Origin: Bradyrhizobium sp. CCGB12
GTDB lineage: Bacteria > Pseudomonadota > Alphaproteobacteria > Rhizobiales > Xanthobacteraceae
DNA: 64,000 nt
Assembly (NCBI RefSeq): GCF_024199845.1
Contig: NZ_JANADO010000001.1
Coordinates: forward strand, 620,001 to 684,000
Direction of reading: 5' to 3'
Position numbers and translations under genes: made by a program. Under the pieces are notes generated by a model that was not told the DNA's origin, did not search any database, and worked only from the letters and a program-made list of their open reading frames with translations. Below, piece after piece: positions 16,648-26,087 of the stretch (position 1 is its first letter; each line of letters opens with the position of its first letter).

Positions 16648-17676
16648 GTGCCGGAATTCATCGACGCTTGGACTCACATCTTCCCGCCGAGCTACTTCGA
16701 GCGTCTGCAGACGATGGCGTCGGCCGCCGGGCCGCTACGGCGCTGGATGGAGCTCAAGCCGCTATACGACCTTGACCAACGTTTTCGCCTGATGGACGGG
16801 TTCAGCGGATACCGGCAACTGTTGACGCCGTCGATGCCGCCCATAGAGGACCTCGCCGATGGAGCGCTGGCGACAAGCCTCATGCGGTTGATGAACGACG
16901 GCCTGGCAGATCTGGTGCAGCGGCATCCTGATCGATTTCCTGGCTTCGCCGCGGCGCTGTCTCTGCACGATATCGACGAGGCCCTGGCGGAAATTGCACG
17001 AGCGGATTCGATAGGGGCTGCCGGGTTTCAGCTTTGCACGCATGTACGGGGAATTCCGTTGGATGATCCGCGCTTCGCCCCAGTCTTTGACGAAATTGCA
17101 AAACGCGATCTCGTCATCTGGTTGCACCCCGTGCGCGGACCGTTGCCCGACTATCCGACCGAGTCCAAGTCCCGCTACGAAATCTGGTGGTGCTTCGGCT
17201 GGCCCTACGACAGCAGCGTCGCAATGGCGCGGCTGGTCTTCTCAGGACTATTCGATCGTCATCCAAACCTCAGGATCATCACCCATCACATGGGGGCGAT
17301 GATTCCCTATTTCGCTGGGCGTATCACTCAGGGATGGGGACTTGAAATGGGCAGTCGCACGCCACCGGCGGACAGCGACTTGCTGCCGAAGCCTCTCAAG
17401 AAGCCAGCTGAAGATTATTTTCACATGTTCTTCGCGGATACGGCGCTTTCGGGGGCTGTCGGTGCCACGCGGTGTGGGCTCGACTATTTCGGTGCGGACA
17501 AGGTGCTATTCGCCAGCGACTTCCCGTTTGACTCGGAGGGCGGAAGCTATCTCGTTCGAGAGACGATCAATGCGCTCAATGCACTCGAGCTGAGCGAAGC
17601 CTTTCGCCGCAAGATCGATAGCGGAAACGTCCTGCGTCTTATCGATCGCCGCGCGCGGTCTCCACTCACAGTCTGA
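16648..17676 (+). CDS. Amidohydrolase-2 family protein (ACMSD/decarboxylase-like)
   Basis: A 342-residue TIM-barrel protein read from GTG 16648 with GGAG nine bases upstream. The family includes decarboxylases of 2-amino-3-carboxymuconate semialdehyde and gamma-resorcylate, and various hydrolases. Metal ligands expected from the family are WLHP (His near 160), ITHHMG (near 212) and the late catalytic Asp in FASDFPFD (near 291). The N-terminal metal motif, normally His-X-His, reads D6-A-W8-T-H10, so the first His is a Trp. A subgroup with this change may use a different metal set. It is 32 bases after the symporter gene and part of its operon. Confidence 0.75.
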   Translation: MPEFIDAWTHIFPPSYFERLQTMASAAGPLRRWMELKPLYDLDQRFRLMDGFSGYRQLLTPSMPPIEDLADGALATSLMRLMNDGLADLVQRHPDRFPGFAAALSLHDIDEALAEIARADSIGAAGFQLCTHVRGIPLDDPRFAPVFDEIAKRDLVIWLHPVRGPLPDYPTESKSRYEIWWCFGWPYDSSVAMARLVFSGLFDRHPNLRIITHHMGAMIPYFAGRITQGWGLEMGSRTPPADSDLLPKPLKKPAEDYFHMFFADTALSGAVGATRCGLDYFGADKVLFASDFPFDSEGGSYLVRETINALNALELSEAFRRKIDSGNVLRLIDRRARSPLTV

Positions 17677-17703
17677 TCCCAACTGAAGAGGAAGAAACAT
17701 CAT

Positions 17704-18855
17704 ATGGCTACTCATCGTCTTGGTGTGATCATGCACGGCGTCACCGGCCGCATGGGTCTCAACCAGCATTTGATCCGTTCGATCATTGCGATCCGTGATC
17801 AAGGTGGCGTCACAATGTCCAACGGCGACCGGGTGGTGCCGGATCCGATCCTGGTCGGCCGCAATCCCGACAGGATCGAGCGGTTGGCAAAGAGTCTCAA
17901 CGTCGCGCGCTGGACGACGGATCTCGATGGCGCCCTGGCTGACAAGAACGATACAATCTTTTTCGACGCAGCCACGACCCAGGCCCGACCTGGCTTGCTC
18001 GCGAAGGCGATCGAGGCCGGCAAGCACATTTATTGCGAAAAGCCTATCGCGACCGGTCTCGAGGAAGCCCTGCGCGTGATCAAGCTGGCCAACGCCAAGG
18101 GCGTCAAGCACGGCACTGTCCAGGACAAGCTGTTCCTGCCAGGAATGAAGAAGCTGGCGATGCTGCGCGACAGTGGTTTCTTCGGCCGCATGCTGTCTGT
18201 TCGCGGTGAGTTCGGCTATTGGGTCTTCGAGGGCGATTGGCAGTCTGCCCAACGGCCTTCTTGGAATTACCGCGCCGAGGACGGCGGCGGCATGATCCTC
18301 GACATGGTCTGTCATTGGCGCTACGTGCTCGACAATCTTTTCGGTGAAGTGGAAAGCCTGACCTGCATTGGAGCCACCGACATCCCAGAACGCTGGGATG
18401 AGCAGGGCAAGAACTACAAGGCAACTGCGGATGATTCCGCATACGCCACATTCCGCCTCAAGGGCGGGGTCATTGCTCATATGAATATGTCCTGGGCGAC
18501 GAGGGTCTACCGCGACGACCTCGTTACGTTTCAGGTCGACGGTACCCACGGCTCCGCGGTCGCCGGTCTGACCGATTGCGTCATCCAGCCCCGACAGGCA
18601 ACGCCTCGCCCGGTGTGGAATCCCGACGAGAAGCGTGTCCACGACTTCTACGCAGACTGGAAGGAAGTCCCCAGCAACGACTCCTACGACAACGGGTTCA
18701 AAGTGCAGTGGGAAATGTTCATCCGTCATGTCTGCGAGGACGCCCCCTACAAATACACACTGCTCGAAGGAGCCAAGGGCGTGCAACTCGTCGAATGTGC
18801 ACTGCAAAGCTGGCGCGAACGGCGGTGGGTCGACGTAGCCCCGCTCAAAGTGTGA
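17704..18855 (+). CDS. Gfo/Idh/MocA-family NAD(P)-dependent oxidoreductase
   Basis: A 383-residue protein with a ribosome binding site (AAGAGGAAG) before ATG 17704. The N-terminal Rossmann domain (VIMHGVTGRMGLNQHLI, then the CEKPIATG motif with the conserved Lys near residue 112) binds the cofactor. The C-terminal domain carries GGGMILDMVCHWRYVLD, with the His at the position of the catalytic acid. These enzymes oxidise or reduce cyclic polyols, sugars and glycosides. Its close linkage (10 bases) to the DUF993 gene and to a TIM-barrel isomerase nearby points to a carbohydrate-like substrate. The exact substrate is unknown. Confidence 0.85.
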   Translation: MATHRLGVIMHGVTGRMGLNQHLIRSIIAIRDQGGVTMSNGDRVVPDPILVGRNPDRIERLAKSLNVARWTTDLDGALADKNDTIFFDAATTQARPGLLAKAIEAGKHIYCEKPIATGLEEALRVIKLANAKGVKHGTVQDKLFLPGMKKLAMLRDSGFFGRMLSVRGEFGYWVFEGDWQSAQRPSWNYRAEDGGGMILDMVCHWRYVLDNLFGEVESLTCIGATDIPERWDEQGKNYKATADDSAYATFRLKGGVIAHMNMSWATRVYRDDLVTFQVDGTHGSAVAGLTDCVIQPRQATPRPVWNPDEKRVHDFYADWKEVPSNDSYDNGFKVQWEMFIRHVCEDAPYKYTLLEGAKGVQLVECALQSWRERRWVDVAPLKV

Positions 18856-18865
18856 GGAGCGACAG

Positions 18866-20056
18866 ATGAACAAACCTGTTCCTACAGAAGGGTCTCTGTC
18901 CTTGAAGCTGCCCACCGCCGAACGGGGGTTGGAGACCTACCGCCTTTCGGTACCCCAGGCGTTTTCGGCAAAGCTTACGGGTGAGTTGAACCGCGTCGCG
19001 TTCTCGGCGGCACATGTGGTCGCCGATCCGCTAGCGTCCGTCGATCCTTGGCTCGAGCCGGCAATTGATTGGGATCGAACGATTGCGTTCCGCGAACACA
19101 TCTGGGATCTCGGTCTGGGCGTCGCCGAAGCCATGGATACGGCCCAGCGCGGCATGGGCCTCGATTGGCCGACGTCCTTGGAGCTGATCAAGAAAAGTGT
19201 TGCGGCTGCAAGGGCGCGGGGTGGCTTGGTCGCGTCAGGAGCCGGGACCGACCATTTGAACCCCGACGATACCCGATCGCTTGACGATGTGATTCGTGCC
19301 TATGAAGAGCAGGTCGAAGCGATCGAGGCCGTCGGTGGTCGAATCATCCTCATGGCCTCCAGATCCCTCGCGCGCGTCGGCACTGGCGCCTCGGACTACG
19401 AGACGGTCTATGACCGGATCTTGTCCCAGGTTCGCCAACCCGTCATCATCCACTGGCTTGGCGACATGTTCGATCCAGCCCTCTCTGGCTATTGGGGGAC
19501 GCACGATATTGACGCGGCGATGAACACCGCGCTTGGCATCATCAACGCTCATGCTGAGAAGGTCGATGGGGTAAAGATTTCTCTGCTGGACAAGCAGCGA
19601 GAGATTGACATGCGCCGACGGCTTGACAAGCGCGTGAAAATGTACACCGGCGACGACTTCAATTATGCCGAGCTGATCGCGGGCGACGCGCACGGCTTCT
19701 CACATGCCTTGCTGGGTATCTTTGACGCTATCGCGCCGGCAGCGTCTTACGCGCTATCACGTCTTGCCGACGGTGATGTCGCAACCTTCGAAGATGTCCT
19801 GGCGCCCACTGTTCCGCTATCGCGCCACATCTTCAAAGCGCCGACCCGGTTCTACAAGACCGGGGTGGTCTTCATGGCCTATCTCAATGGTCACCAGGAT
19901 CACTTCACCATGATCGGTGGTCAGGAAAGCGCACGATCCACCCTCCATCTAGCGCAGATATTTCGTCTTGCCGATCGGGCAAGACTGCTGACGGACCCCG
20001 ATCGAGCAGTTGCGCGGATGAAGGAAGTGCTGGCCGTCAGAGGAATTGAGGCGTGA
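18866..20056 (+). CDS. DUF993 protein, dihydrodipicolinate synthase-like aldolase
   Basis: A 396-residue TIM-barrel protein of the DUF993 family, distantly related to class I lyases such as dihydrodipicolinate synthase. The segment EKVDGVKISLLDKQRE contains a Lys near residue 237 at the place where the lyases form a Schiff base. RFYKTGVVFMAYLNGHQDHF is another conserved block. A retro-aldol or lyase step on the product of the neighbouring oxidoreductase is a reasonable guess. The start ATG 18866 follows GGAGCGACAG. No member is known to me with a proven reaction. Confidence 0.75.
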   Translation: MNKPVPTEGSLSLKLPTAERGLETYRLSVPQAFSAKLTGELNRVAFSAAHVVADPLASVDPWLEPAIDWDRTIAFREHIWDLGLGVAEAMDTAQRGMGLDWPTSLELIKKSVAAARARGGLVASGAGTDHLNPDDTRSLDDVIRAYEEQVEAIEAVGGRIILMASRSLARVGTGASDYETVYDRILSQVRQPVIIHWLGDMFDPALSGYWGTHDIDAAMNTALGIINAHAEKVDGVKISLLDKQREIDMRRRLDKRVKMYTGDDFNYAELIAGDAHGFSHALLGIFDAIAPAASYALSRLADGDVATFEDVLAPTVPLSRHIFKAPTRFYKTGVVFMAYLNGHQDHFTMIGGQESARSTLHLAQIFRLADRARLLTDPDRAVARMKEVLAVRGIEA

Positions 20057-20163
20057 CGCACCTATTCCCACCGGTGCCCAAACCAGGGAAAGCCTGGCAC
20101 GAATAGAGGAAGCCCGACGGCCGCAGCCGTGCTCACGCAGCTTGAACATCCGATTGGACGACG

Positions 20164-21168
20164 ATGATCTTACCGCAAGTCAAGCGAGCCTCAATCGATC
20201 TCAGAGGGTTGTTGCTGTTCCTGCAGGTGGCGGAAGCCGGGAGCTTTTCGAAGGCGGCGACGTCGCTCGCCATCGGGCAACCCATACTCAGCCGGGACAT
20301 CAAGGCTCTTGAGGACAAGTACGGTGTTCAACTCTTCAATCGAAATGGCCGGGGGATATCGCTGACGACTGCAGGAAATCATCTGCTCGTGTACGCCAGG
20401 TCGATTCTGCAGAATCTCACCTGTGCGCAGGATGCACTTCGATCGTTCAGTGCCGCGAAATCTGGAAGTGTGATCGTTGCCGTGCCGGGGCTCTCGGCCC
20501 GGTTGACGGGCGATCTCATTCGGCGCTCTAAAGTCGAATGCGATGGGATTTCATTGAGTCTGATCGAGGCGGACACCGGTAAGTCGATCGAACTGTTGAG
20601 CAATGGCGTCGCCGACATTGCCATTCTGTATAATCCTCCCAACATGAGCACGCTCAATGTTGAGCATCTCATGAATGATCATTTCGTTCTGCTCGGCGCG
20701 CTGGGCAGTCTAAGCGACCATCAGGAAGGAGGGACGACGTTCGAGTCTATTCGCGACTTGCCACTAGCGCTTCCGCCCCGGCCAGATCGCTTGAGAGCGG
20801 TCCTTGAAAGCGCAGCCCAGATCGCCGGAACAACCCTGGCAGTCGACCTCGAGATCACCGGGGTTAACACGATGCTGGAACTGGTTCGCTGCAACCTTCT
20901 GCATACGATCGTCCCGTTTGGTCTTGTGAGCACGAATAGTACGGCGACGGGCTTCGACATCCGGCGTCTTAGCGGAATCTTCTCGCCGCTTCGCTTGAGC
21001 GTCGCGACATCGATGCAGCGGCCACAGACGGTTGCGACCAAGACCGTTCTCACGGCCATCCGACAGCAGTTTCGCGAGGCACGATCCGATCCATTAGCAC
21101 CGATCGATCCCCGATCCGTCGGTCCAGACGGGCCATCCGGTAGCTTTGCGCTGAACCACCGATCGTGA
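20164..21168 (+). CDS. LysR-family transcriptional regulator
   Basis: A 334-residue protein. The N-terminal winged helix-turn-helix spans about residues 9-68 (LLLFLQVAEAGSFSKAATSLAIGQPILSRDIKALED). The effector domain follows (about 95-300), beginning GSVIVAVPGLSARL. It sits between the DUF993 gene and the isomerase gene and shares their direction, so it probably senses the pathway substrate and controls them. The C-terminal 30 residues are Pro- and Asp-rich and not conserved. Confidence 0.85.
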   Translation: MILPQVKRASIDLRGLLLFLQVAEAGSFSKAATSLAIGQPILSRDIKALEDKYGVQLFNRNGRGISLTTAGNHLLVYARSILQNLTCAQDALRSFSAAKSGSVIVAVPGLSARLTGDLIRRSKVECDGISLSLIEADTGKSIELLSNGVADIAILYNPPNMSTLNVEHLMNDHFVLLGALGSLSDHQEGGTTFESIRDLPLALPPRPDRLRAVLESAAQIAGTTLAVDLEITGVNTMLELVRCNLLHTIVPFGLVSTNSTATGFDIRRLSGIFSPLRLSVATSMQRPQTVATKTVLTAIRQQFREARSDPLAPIDPRSVGPDGPSGSFALNHRS

Positions 21169-21241
21169 GATCGGCCTTCGCGGCACCGGCTCAACGAGGG
21201 GAAGGCAGGCGCAGCAATAACTGTTATGTCATCTCACGATC
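21161..21241. repeat. 11-bp perfect inverted repeat around the end of the LysR gene
   Basis: GATCGTGAGAT at 21161-21171 covers the LysR stop codon, and its exact reverse complement lies at 21231-21241. It may be a regulator site or may form a weak hairpin in mRNA. The rest of the gap to the isomerase gene (21242-21405) shows no further signal. Confidence 0.45.
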
Positions 21242-21405
21242 TTGAATCGCGTTCCACGCTGAAGCAGTAGTTGGATGGGGAATTGTTGTCGCATCTCGAA
21301 TGACGGGATCGGGCTGTGCACGTTTGTCGATTTTGCGGAGAAATGGGGCGGATGATCAAGGGTAAGTGGGCCTTCGCGCGATATCGGTGCGTGCTGTGGG
21401 CTTGA

Positions 21406-22272
21406 ATGATGCGTGATTTCTCAAAAGACCATCGTTGGCTGTCGCTGAACACGGCGACAGTACGTCATCAAGGCGATCTCGTCGCTATCGTCGATGCCTG
21501 CGCGCGCGCCGGCATCCGCGCGATCGACCCTTGGCGCGACCAGGTGGCCGCGATTGGCCTCGATCGAGCCGTAAGACTGGTCCGAGACGCTGGCCTGGAT
21601 CTTTCCGGCTATTGCCGTGGCGGGATGTTTCCCGCAGATCCGGGGCTCCGCGCGGTCGTCCGTGATGACAATCGGCGGGCCGTCGATGAAGCCAAGGCGC
21701 TAAACGCGCCCTGCCTCGTTCTCGTGGTTGGCGGGCTACCTCAATATTCGCGTCCGGGAAGTGTCCCTTCCAAAGATATTGCGAGGGCGCGTGCGCAAGC
21801 TGAGGAGGGGATCGCGGAATTGCTAGAATATGCCGCCGGGGTTGGCATGCGGCTTTCGATCGAGCCTCTGCATCCAGCCTATGCCGCCGACCGCGCCTGT
21901 GTCAGTACGATGTGCCAGGCGCTCGACATTTGCGATCGCCTTGATCCAGAAAAGTCTGGCAGGCTTGGTGTTGCCATCGACGTCTATCATGTGTGGTGGG
22001 ATCCGGATTTGATCGCTCAGATACGTCGTGCGGGTAAGAACCGTATACATGCCTTCCACGTGTGCGACTGGCTGGTACCTACGCGCGACTTGCTCAACGA
22101 CCGTGGGATGATGGGGGACGGTATCATTGATATTCCGTCGATCCGTGCCGTCGTCGAAGCAGAGGGTTTTGACGGCTATTCCGAGATCGAGATCTTCTCC
22201 AACGATTGGTGGACTAAGCCAATGGGAGACGTGATTGCAACCTGCATTGCTCGGCACAGAGGCTCTGTTTGA
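21406..22272 (+). CDS. Sugar phosphate isomerase/epimerase-like TIM-barrel protein
   Basis: A 288-residue protein of the xylose isomerase-like TIM-barrel superfamily, starting at ATG 21406 or the adjacent 21409. Expected metal ligands are the Glu in LSIEPLHP (near 155), the Asp in AIDVYHVWWDP (near 192), the His in HAFHVCDW (near 218) and the Glu in SEIEIF (near 265), and all are present. Members isomerise, epimerise or dehydrate sugars and keto-sugars. It belongs by context with the Gfo/Idh/MocA and DUF993 genes. Confidence 0.8.
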   Translation: MMRDFSKDHRWLSLNTATVRHQGDLVAIVDACARAGIRAIDPWRDQVAAIGLDRAVRLVRDAGLDLSGYCRGGMFPADPGLRAVVRDDNRRAVDEAKALNAPCLVLVVGGLPQYSRPGSVPSKDIARARAQAEEGIAELLEYAAGVGMRLSIEPLHPAYAADRACVSTMCQALDICDRLDPEKSGRLGVAIDVYHVWWDPDLIAQIRRAGKNRIHAFHVCDWLVPTRDLLNDRGMMGDGIIDIPSIRAVVEAEGFDGYSEIEIFSNDWWTKPMGDVIATCIARHRGSV

Positions 22273-22515
22273 GAGCGTCACACGTGAACGTAAGAGCGGT
22301 CGGCGATTCGTTGCGGACTATCCGTCGGAAGGTCGTTGTAAGTTGGGCGAGTGTCATCCTCGGCGCCCGATCACTCTAGCCGCTTGGCGCGAGCCGACCC
22401 GATCGCCAAGCCGCCATCCATTCGTCGAAGTTTGTGTTCGAATCGCGGGCAATTGCCACGGGCGCCAAGCGTGCGTGCTCGTTTGCGCTTGCAGTGTCGA
22501 GGAAGAGGAGCTCGT

Positions 22516-24207
22516 ATGCTGACGGATGTTTCGATCAGGACGAAAGTCGTGACCGTCATATCGATCCTGATAGTGGTCACCATTGCGATCGGGCTTCTTT
22601 CAGTCAGAAGCATGCAGCTGATCAATGCCAGGACCAAGGATATCCAGACGAACTGGCTGCCTTCCGTTCGTGCGCTGGGGGAGCTTCGGGCAAGCACGAT
22701 CAATTACCGGAATATGATCAGGGAGCATATGCTCGCGGAAACGAAGGAAGCAAAGCTCGCTGCGGAGGGGACACTTGAGAAGCCCATCGCGGCCGGCAAC
22801 GCGGCCCGCGCCGCGTATGAAAAGCTAATTGGATCCGCGGAAGAGCGGGAACTGTTTGATCGCTGGTCGAGATTGTGGGACGGATACCTCATCGGAAGTC
22901 GAGAGGTCATGACCAGATCTCGCAATGAGGTAGGCGGGGTGCCTCATGAGGCGCACGAGATGAACGCGAAAGTCGTCAATCCCAAGAGCTTGGCGGCCGA
23001 CGAATATTTGATGAGGGCAATCGTTCTCAACAACGAAGCGGCGGATCGAGCCGGAGCCGAGGCGGCTCGAAGCTTCGATGAGGGCTTAAGGTGGCTAATC
23101 GCCCTGATTGCCGTCGGGGCGATGGGAGGTATCGCTATTGCTGTCTACCTGGTTCGCGATCTCACTGCCGGTATTAGCACCATCATCTCGCAGATGCAGG
23201 CGCTTAGCGAGGGAGATCTATCGGTCTCCATAGAACGCCGCGGCAAGCATACCGAGATCGGCCGCATGGCTGCCACTCTTGAACTATTCAAGGAGGCGCT
23301 GATCGCCAAGAGAGCATTGGATGAAAAGGCCGCTGCCGAATCCAGAGCCAAGATCGAAAGAAGCAATCGGGTCGACTTGATTGCTCGCGAATTCGAGAAC
23401 ATGATCGGTGAAGTTGTCGAGACGGTCTCGTCAGCATCAACCGAGCTCGAAACGTCGGCAACCACGCTGACGGCTGGCGCATCCGAATCGCTTCGGCTCG
23501 CGACAAGCGTGGCGTCGGGGGCTGAGCAGGCGTCCGTCAACATGCACTCCATTGCTTCCGCTACCGAGGAGATGACGGCCTCGATCGTGGAGATAAGCCG
23601 GCAGGTTCAGGAGGCTGCTCGCATCGCTTCCGCAGCTGTCGAGCAGTCGCGCGCGAGCAATAAACGTACTGACGAACTGGCCCGAGCGGCCGCGCGCATC
23701 GATGATGTCGTCGAACTCATCGGGAAAATTGCAGCCCAAACCAATCTGCTTGCCCTTAATGCCACGATCGAGGCAGTCCGGGCTGGCGATGCGGGCAAGG
23801 GTTTTGCCGTAGTTGCGACAGAAGTTAAGGCGCTCGCCGAACAGACGACGGCGGCAACCGAAGAGATCGGGTTACAGATTGTGGACATCCAGGCCGCCAC
23901 CCGCGGTGCCGTTGATACGATAAAGGACATTGGTGGTGTGGTAGACCGGATATCCGAGATATCAGCCGCCATCGCGTCAGCGATCGAGGAACAAAGTGCC
24001 GCAACTCAGGACATTGCTCGCAACATTCAGCTGGCGGCCCATGGCACAGCGGCGGTAACGGCGAGCATCACCGCGGTTCAGCGTGGTGCGGAGGATACCG
24101 GAACTGCCTCTGGTCTCGTGCTGAGCGCGGCCAAATCTCTGTCCGGCGACAATGCACGGTTGAAGCAGGAAGTCGGGAGGTTCTTGGCATCGGTGCGGGG
24201 CGCTTAA
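22516..24207 (+). CDS. Methyl-accepting chemotaxis protein
   Basis: A 563-residue chemoreceptor starting at ATG 22516 with GGAAGAGGAG upstream. Order of parts: membrane span 1 (about 11-30), a periplasmic four-helix-bundle sensor (about 35-188, 4HB_MCP type), span 2 (about 192-213), HAMP (about 214-268), then the signalling hairpin with the conserved tip [20 protein letters not shown] near residue 403 and [16 protein letters not shown] after it. No C-terminal pentapeptide for CheR/CheB docking is present. It may direct cells to the compound degraded by the adjacent genes. Confidence 0.9.
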   Translation: MLTDVSIRTKVVTVISILIVVTIAIGLLSVRSMQLINARTKDIQTNWLPSVRALGELRASTINYRNMIREHMLAETKEAKLAAEGTLEKPIAAGNAARAAYEKLIGSAEERELFDRWSRLWDGYLIGSREVMTRSRNEVGGVPHEAHEMNAKVVNPKSLAADEYLMRAIVLNNEAADRAGAEAARSFDEGLRWLIALIAVGAMGGIAIAVYLVRDLTAGISTIISQMQALSEGDLSVSIERRGKHTEIGRMAATLELFKEALIAKRALDEKAAAESRAKIERSNRVDLIAREFENMIGEVVETVSSASTELETSATTLTAGASESLRLATSVASGAEQASVNMHSIASATEEMTASIVEISRQVQEAARIASAAVEQSRASNKRTDELARAAARIDDVVELIGKIAAQTNLLALNATIEAVRAGDAGKGFAVVATEVKALAEQTTAATEEIGLQIVDIQAATRGAVDTIKDIGGVVDRISEISAAIASAIEEQSAATQDIARNIQLAAHGTAAVTASITAVQRGAEDTGTASGLVLSAAKSLSGDNARLKQEVGRFLASVRGA

Positions 24208-24250
24208 GGCGCGCTGCGCGGGTGGACCCGGTTGGACCCTTTGCATCATC

Positions 24251-25534
24251 ATGATTGATCGACGTCCTTTATTGCGGGCCATATATGATGCCGCCGTGGC
24301 AGCCGCCCATCCCAGCGTGGTGTTGGCGCCATATTTGCGACCTGCTCCCGTGGGCCGGGTGATCTGTCTTGCTGCAGGCAAGGGCGCGGGAGCAATGGCA
24401 GCTGCTGCGGAGCAGTACTACCTCGACGCGCTTGGTCTTGCGCCTGAGCGGCTCGTTGGCATTGCTACTACGCGGCATGGTCATGGTGTTCCGACACGGC
24501 GTATCCGCGTGGTCGAAGCCGGACACCCGGTGCCGGACGAAGCCGGGCTGAGGGGCGCGGCGGAAGCGATCGAGCTTGCGCGCGAGGCCAGGGCTGACGA
24601 CCTCCTGTTGGTTTTGCTGTCTGGCGGTGGCTCAGCGAATTGGATCGCGCCAGCAGGAGGCGTGAGCTTTACACAGAAGCAATCCGTTAATCGCGCCTTG
24701 CTTCGCTCAGGCGCACCGATTGACGGCGTCAATATGGTTCGCAAACATCTTTCGCGAATCAAGGGCGGACGGCTGGCGCGCTTCGGCCAACGTGCCGGCG
24801 AAATCGTCACGCTGGCGATCTCCGACGTACCGTATGACGAGCCGTCTGCGATCGCCTCCGGTCCCACCGTGCCCGACCCGACGACGCTTGCCGACGCCCG
24901 TGACGTCATCGCAGAGTACGGTCTCGAAATCGAGCCTGCCGTGCTCCGCGCGCTGCACGATCCCGTCAACGAAAGCTGCAAGCCGGGCGATCTCGCTTTT
25001 GCCCGCACGCAATTCGAGCTTGTCGCACGTCCGAGGCAATCGCTCGATGCCGCAGTGAAGCTCGCTAGGGCTGCGGGGTATGATGTGATCGATCTCGGTT
25101 CCGACCTCGAAGGCGAAGCGCGCGTCGTTGCTGCCGCGCACGCCAAGCTCGCATTGGAGCTGCGCAGTGCTGGCAGACATGCTGCAATTCTTTCTGGTGG
25201 TGAGCTGACAGTCACCGTGCGCGGCAGCGGTCGCGGCGGTCCCAATCAGGAATATGCCCTGGCGCTTGCCGACTTGCTGAGAGATACGACCGGCATTGCT
25301 GCTCTCGCCGGAGATACCGATGGAGCCGACGGCGGTGCCGGCGTGGCGACGGATCCCGCCGGGGCCCTGATCGACCCAACGACATTTGCGAAGATGAGGG
25401 CACTGCGCCTTAAGCCGGAAACCTATCTCGCGAATAACGACGCTACTGCGTTCTTCTTAGCGACCAACGACCTTCTGACGCCAGGACCGACGCTCACCAA
25501 CGTGAACGATATTCGGGTGATCTTGGTGGATTGA
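24251..25534 (+). CDS. ttuD: Glycerate 2-kinase / hydroxypyruvate reductase (MOFRL family)
   Basis: A 427-residue protein of the GckA/TtuD family, long called hydroxypyruvate reductase in tartrate loci but acting as glycerate 2-kinase where tested. The N-terminal DUF4147 domain has LAAGKGAGAMAAAA and VLLSGGGSANWIAP. The C-terminal MOFRL domain (about 305-420) has AAILSGGELTVTVRGSGRGGPNQEYALA and GDTDGADGG. It would phosphorylate glycerate for entry into glycolysis, a plausible last step for the catabolic block. ATG 24251 is 43 bases after the chemoreceptor gene. Confidence 0.85.
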   Translation: MIDRRPLLRAIYDAAVAAAHPSVVLAPYLRPAPVGRVICLAAGKGAGAMAAAAEQYYLDALGLAPERLVGIATTRHGHGVPTRRIRVVEAGHPVPDEAGLRGAAEAIELAREARADDLLLVLLSGGGSANWIAPAGGVSFTQKQSVNRALLRSGAPIDGVNMVRKHLSRIKGGRLARFGQRAGEIVTLAISDVPYDEPSAIASGPTVPDPTTLADARDVIAEYGLEIEPAVLRALHDPVNESCKPGDLAFARTQFELVARPRQSLDAAVKLARAAGYDVIDLGSDLEGEARVVAAAHAKLALELRSAGRHAAILSGGELTVTVRGSGRGGPNQEYALALADLLRDTTGIAALAGDTDGADGGAGVATDPAGALIDPTTFAKMRALRLKPETYLANNDATAFFLATNDLLTPGPTLTNVNDIRVILVD

Positions 25535-26087
25535 TGCTGTTACGCTCCCGGGGGGCGCCATCTGCTGAGTATCCAGTCCGTTCGCAGCGAGCAACCATAA
25601 GCATTGGTTGCGCTCGAGCGTTGCGAGGGACAGGGGGCCAGATGCAAGCGTTGCTCCTGTAAGAATCAAATGATGGAGGAGCGGTCGGTTCTAAGTTGAT
25701 TGCACGGCGGTTGAGCGGGAAAGATCCGCAAGATCGAACGCGGCGTGTCTGACCGAATCTGAAGTATCATTCTCTAGTCAGCTCTCGTCCTTGGCACAGG
25801 GGATGTTCCGCGAACGACGTAGATTGTAGCAGCAAGAAACAACGTCGTCACAGCAGAAAGATACGAGTCTAAAGTCGACTATCCGTTCGTGGTGTGGCCT
25901 CGCTATTGATGGGCCGTATCGCACGCGAAGGGGTGAGTACTCGTCGCTGCGATCTCAGCCGAATCTTTCTTTTCCTACGCCAGACCACGACCCCGATCAG
26001 GCTCTCGTTGTGCTGATCCGGCCCTTTGCTTTTGTATCGTCTCGACCTGAGGGCCAGCGAGTTGCCGTCAGTTGTTGGGGGACGACG
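25535..26087. other. Intergenic region between catabolic block and trb operon
   Basis: About 550 bases without a supported gene. An imperfect hairpin at 25588-25616 (GAGCAACCA against TGGTTGCGCTC) lies 54 bases after the kinase gene and could end its transcript, though no T tract follows. The right boundary of the inserted catabolic block must lie here, but no direct repeat, integrase or transposase remnant was found. Confidence 0.4.

Noticed and set aside
17506..18915. 469-codon minus-strand frame opposite the Gfo/Idh/MocA gene
   Set aside because: It mirrors the oxidoreductase gene. It has no motif, and the plus-strand protein has cofactor and catalytic motifs.
5962..26017. Shared 11-mer GTTGTGCTGAT at 5962-5972 and 26007-26017, considered as insertion-site repeats
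   Set aside because: An 11-base match is expected by chance in 64 kb, and it does not bracket a single coherent insertion.
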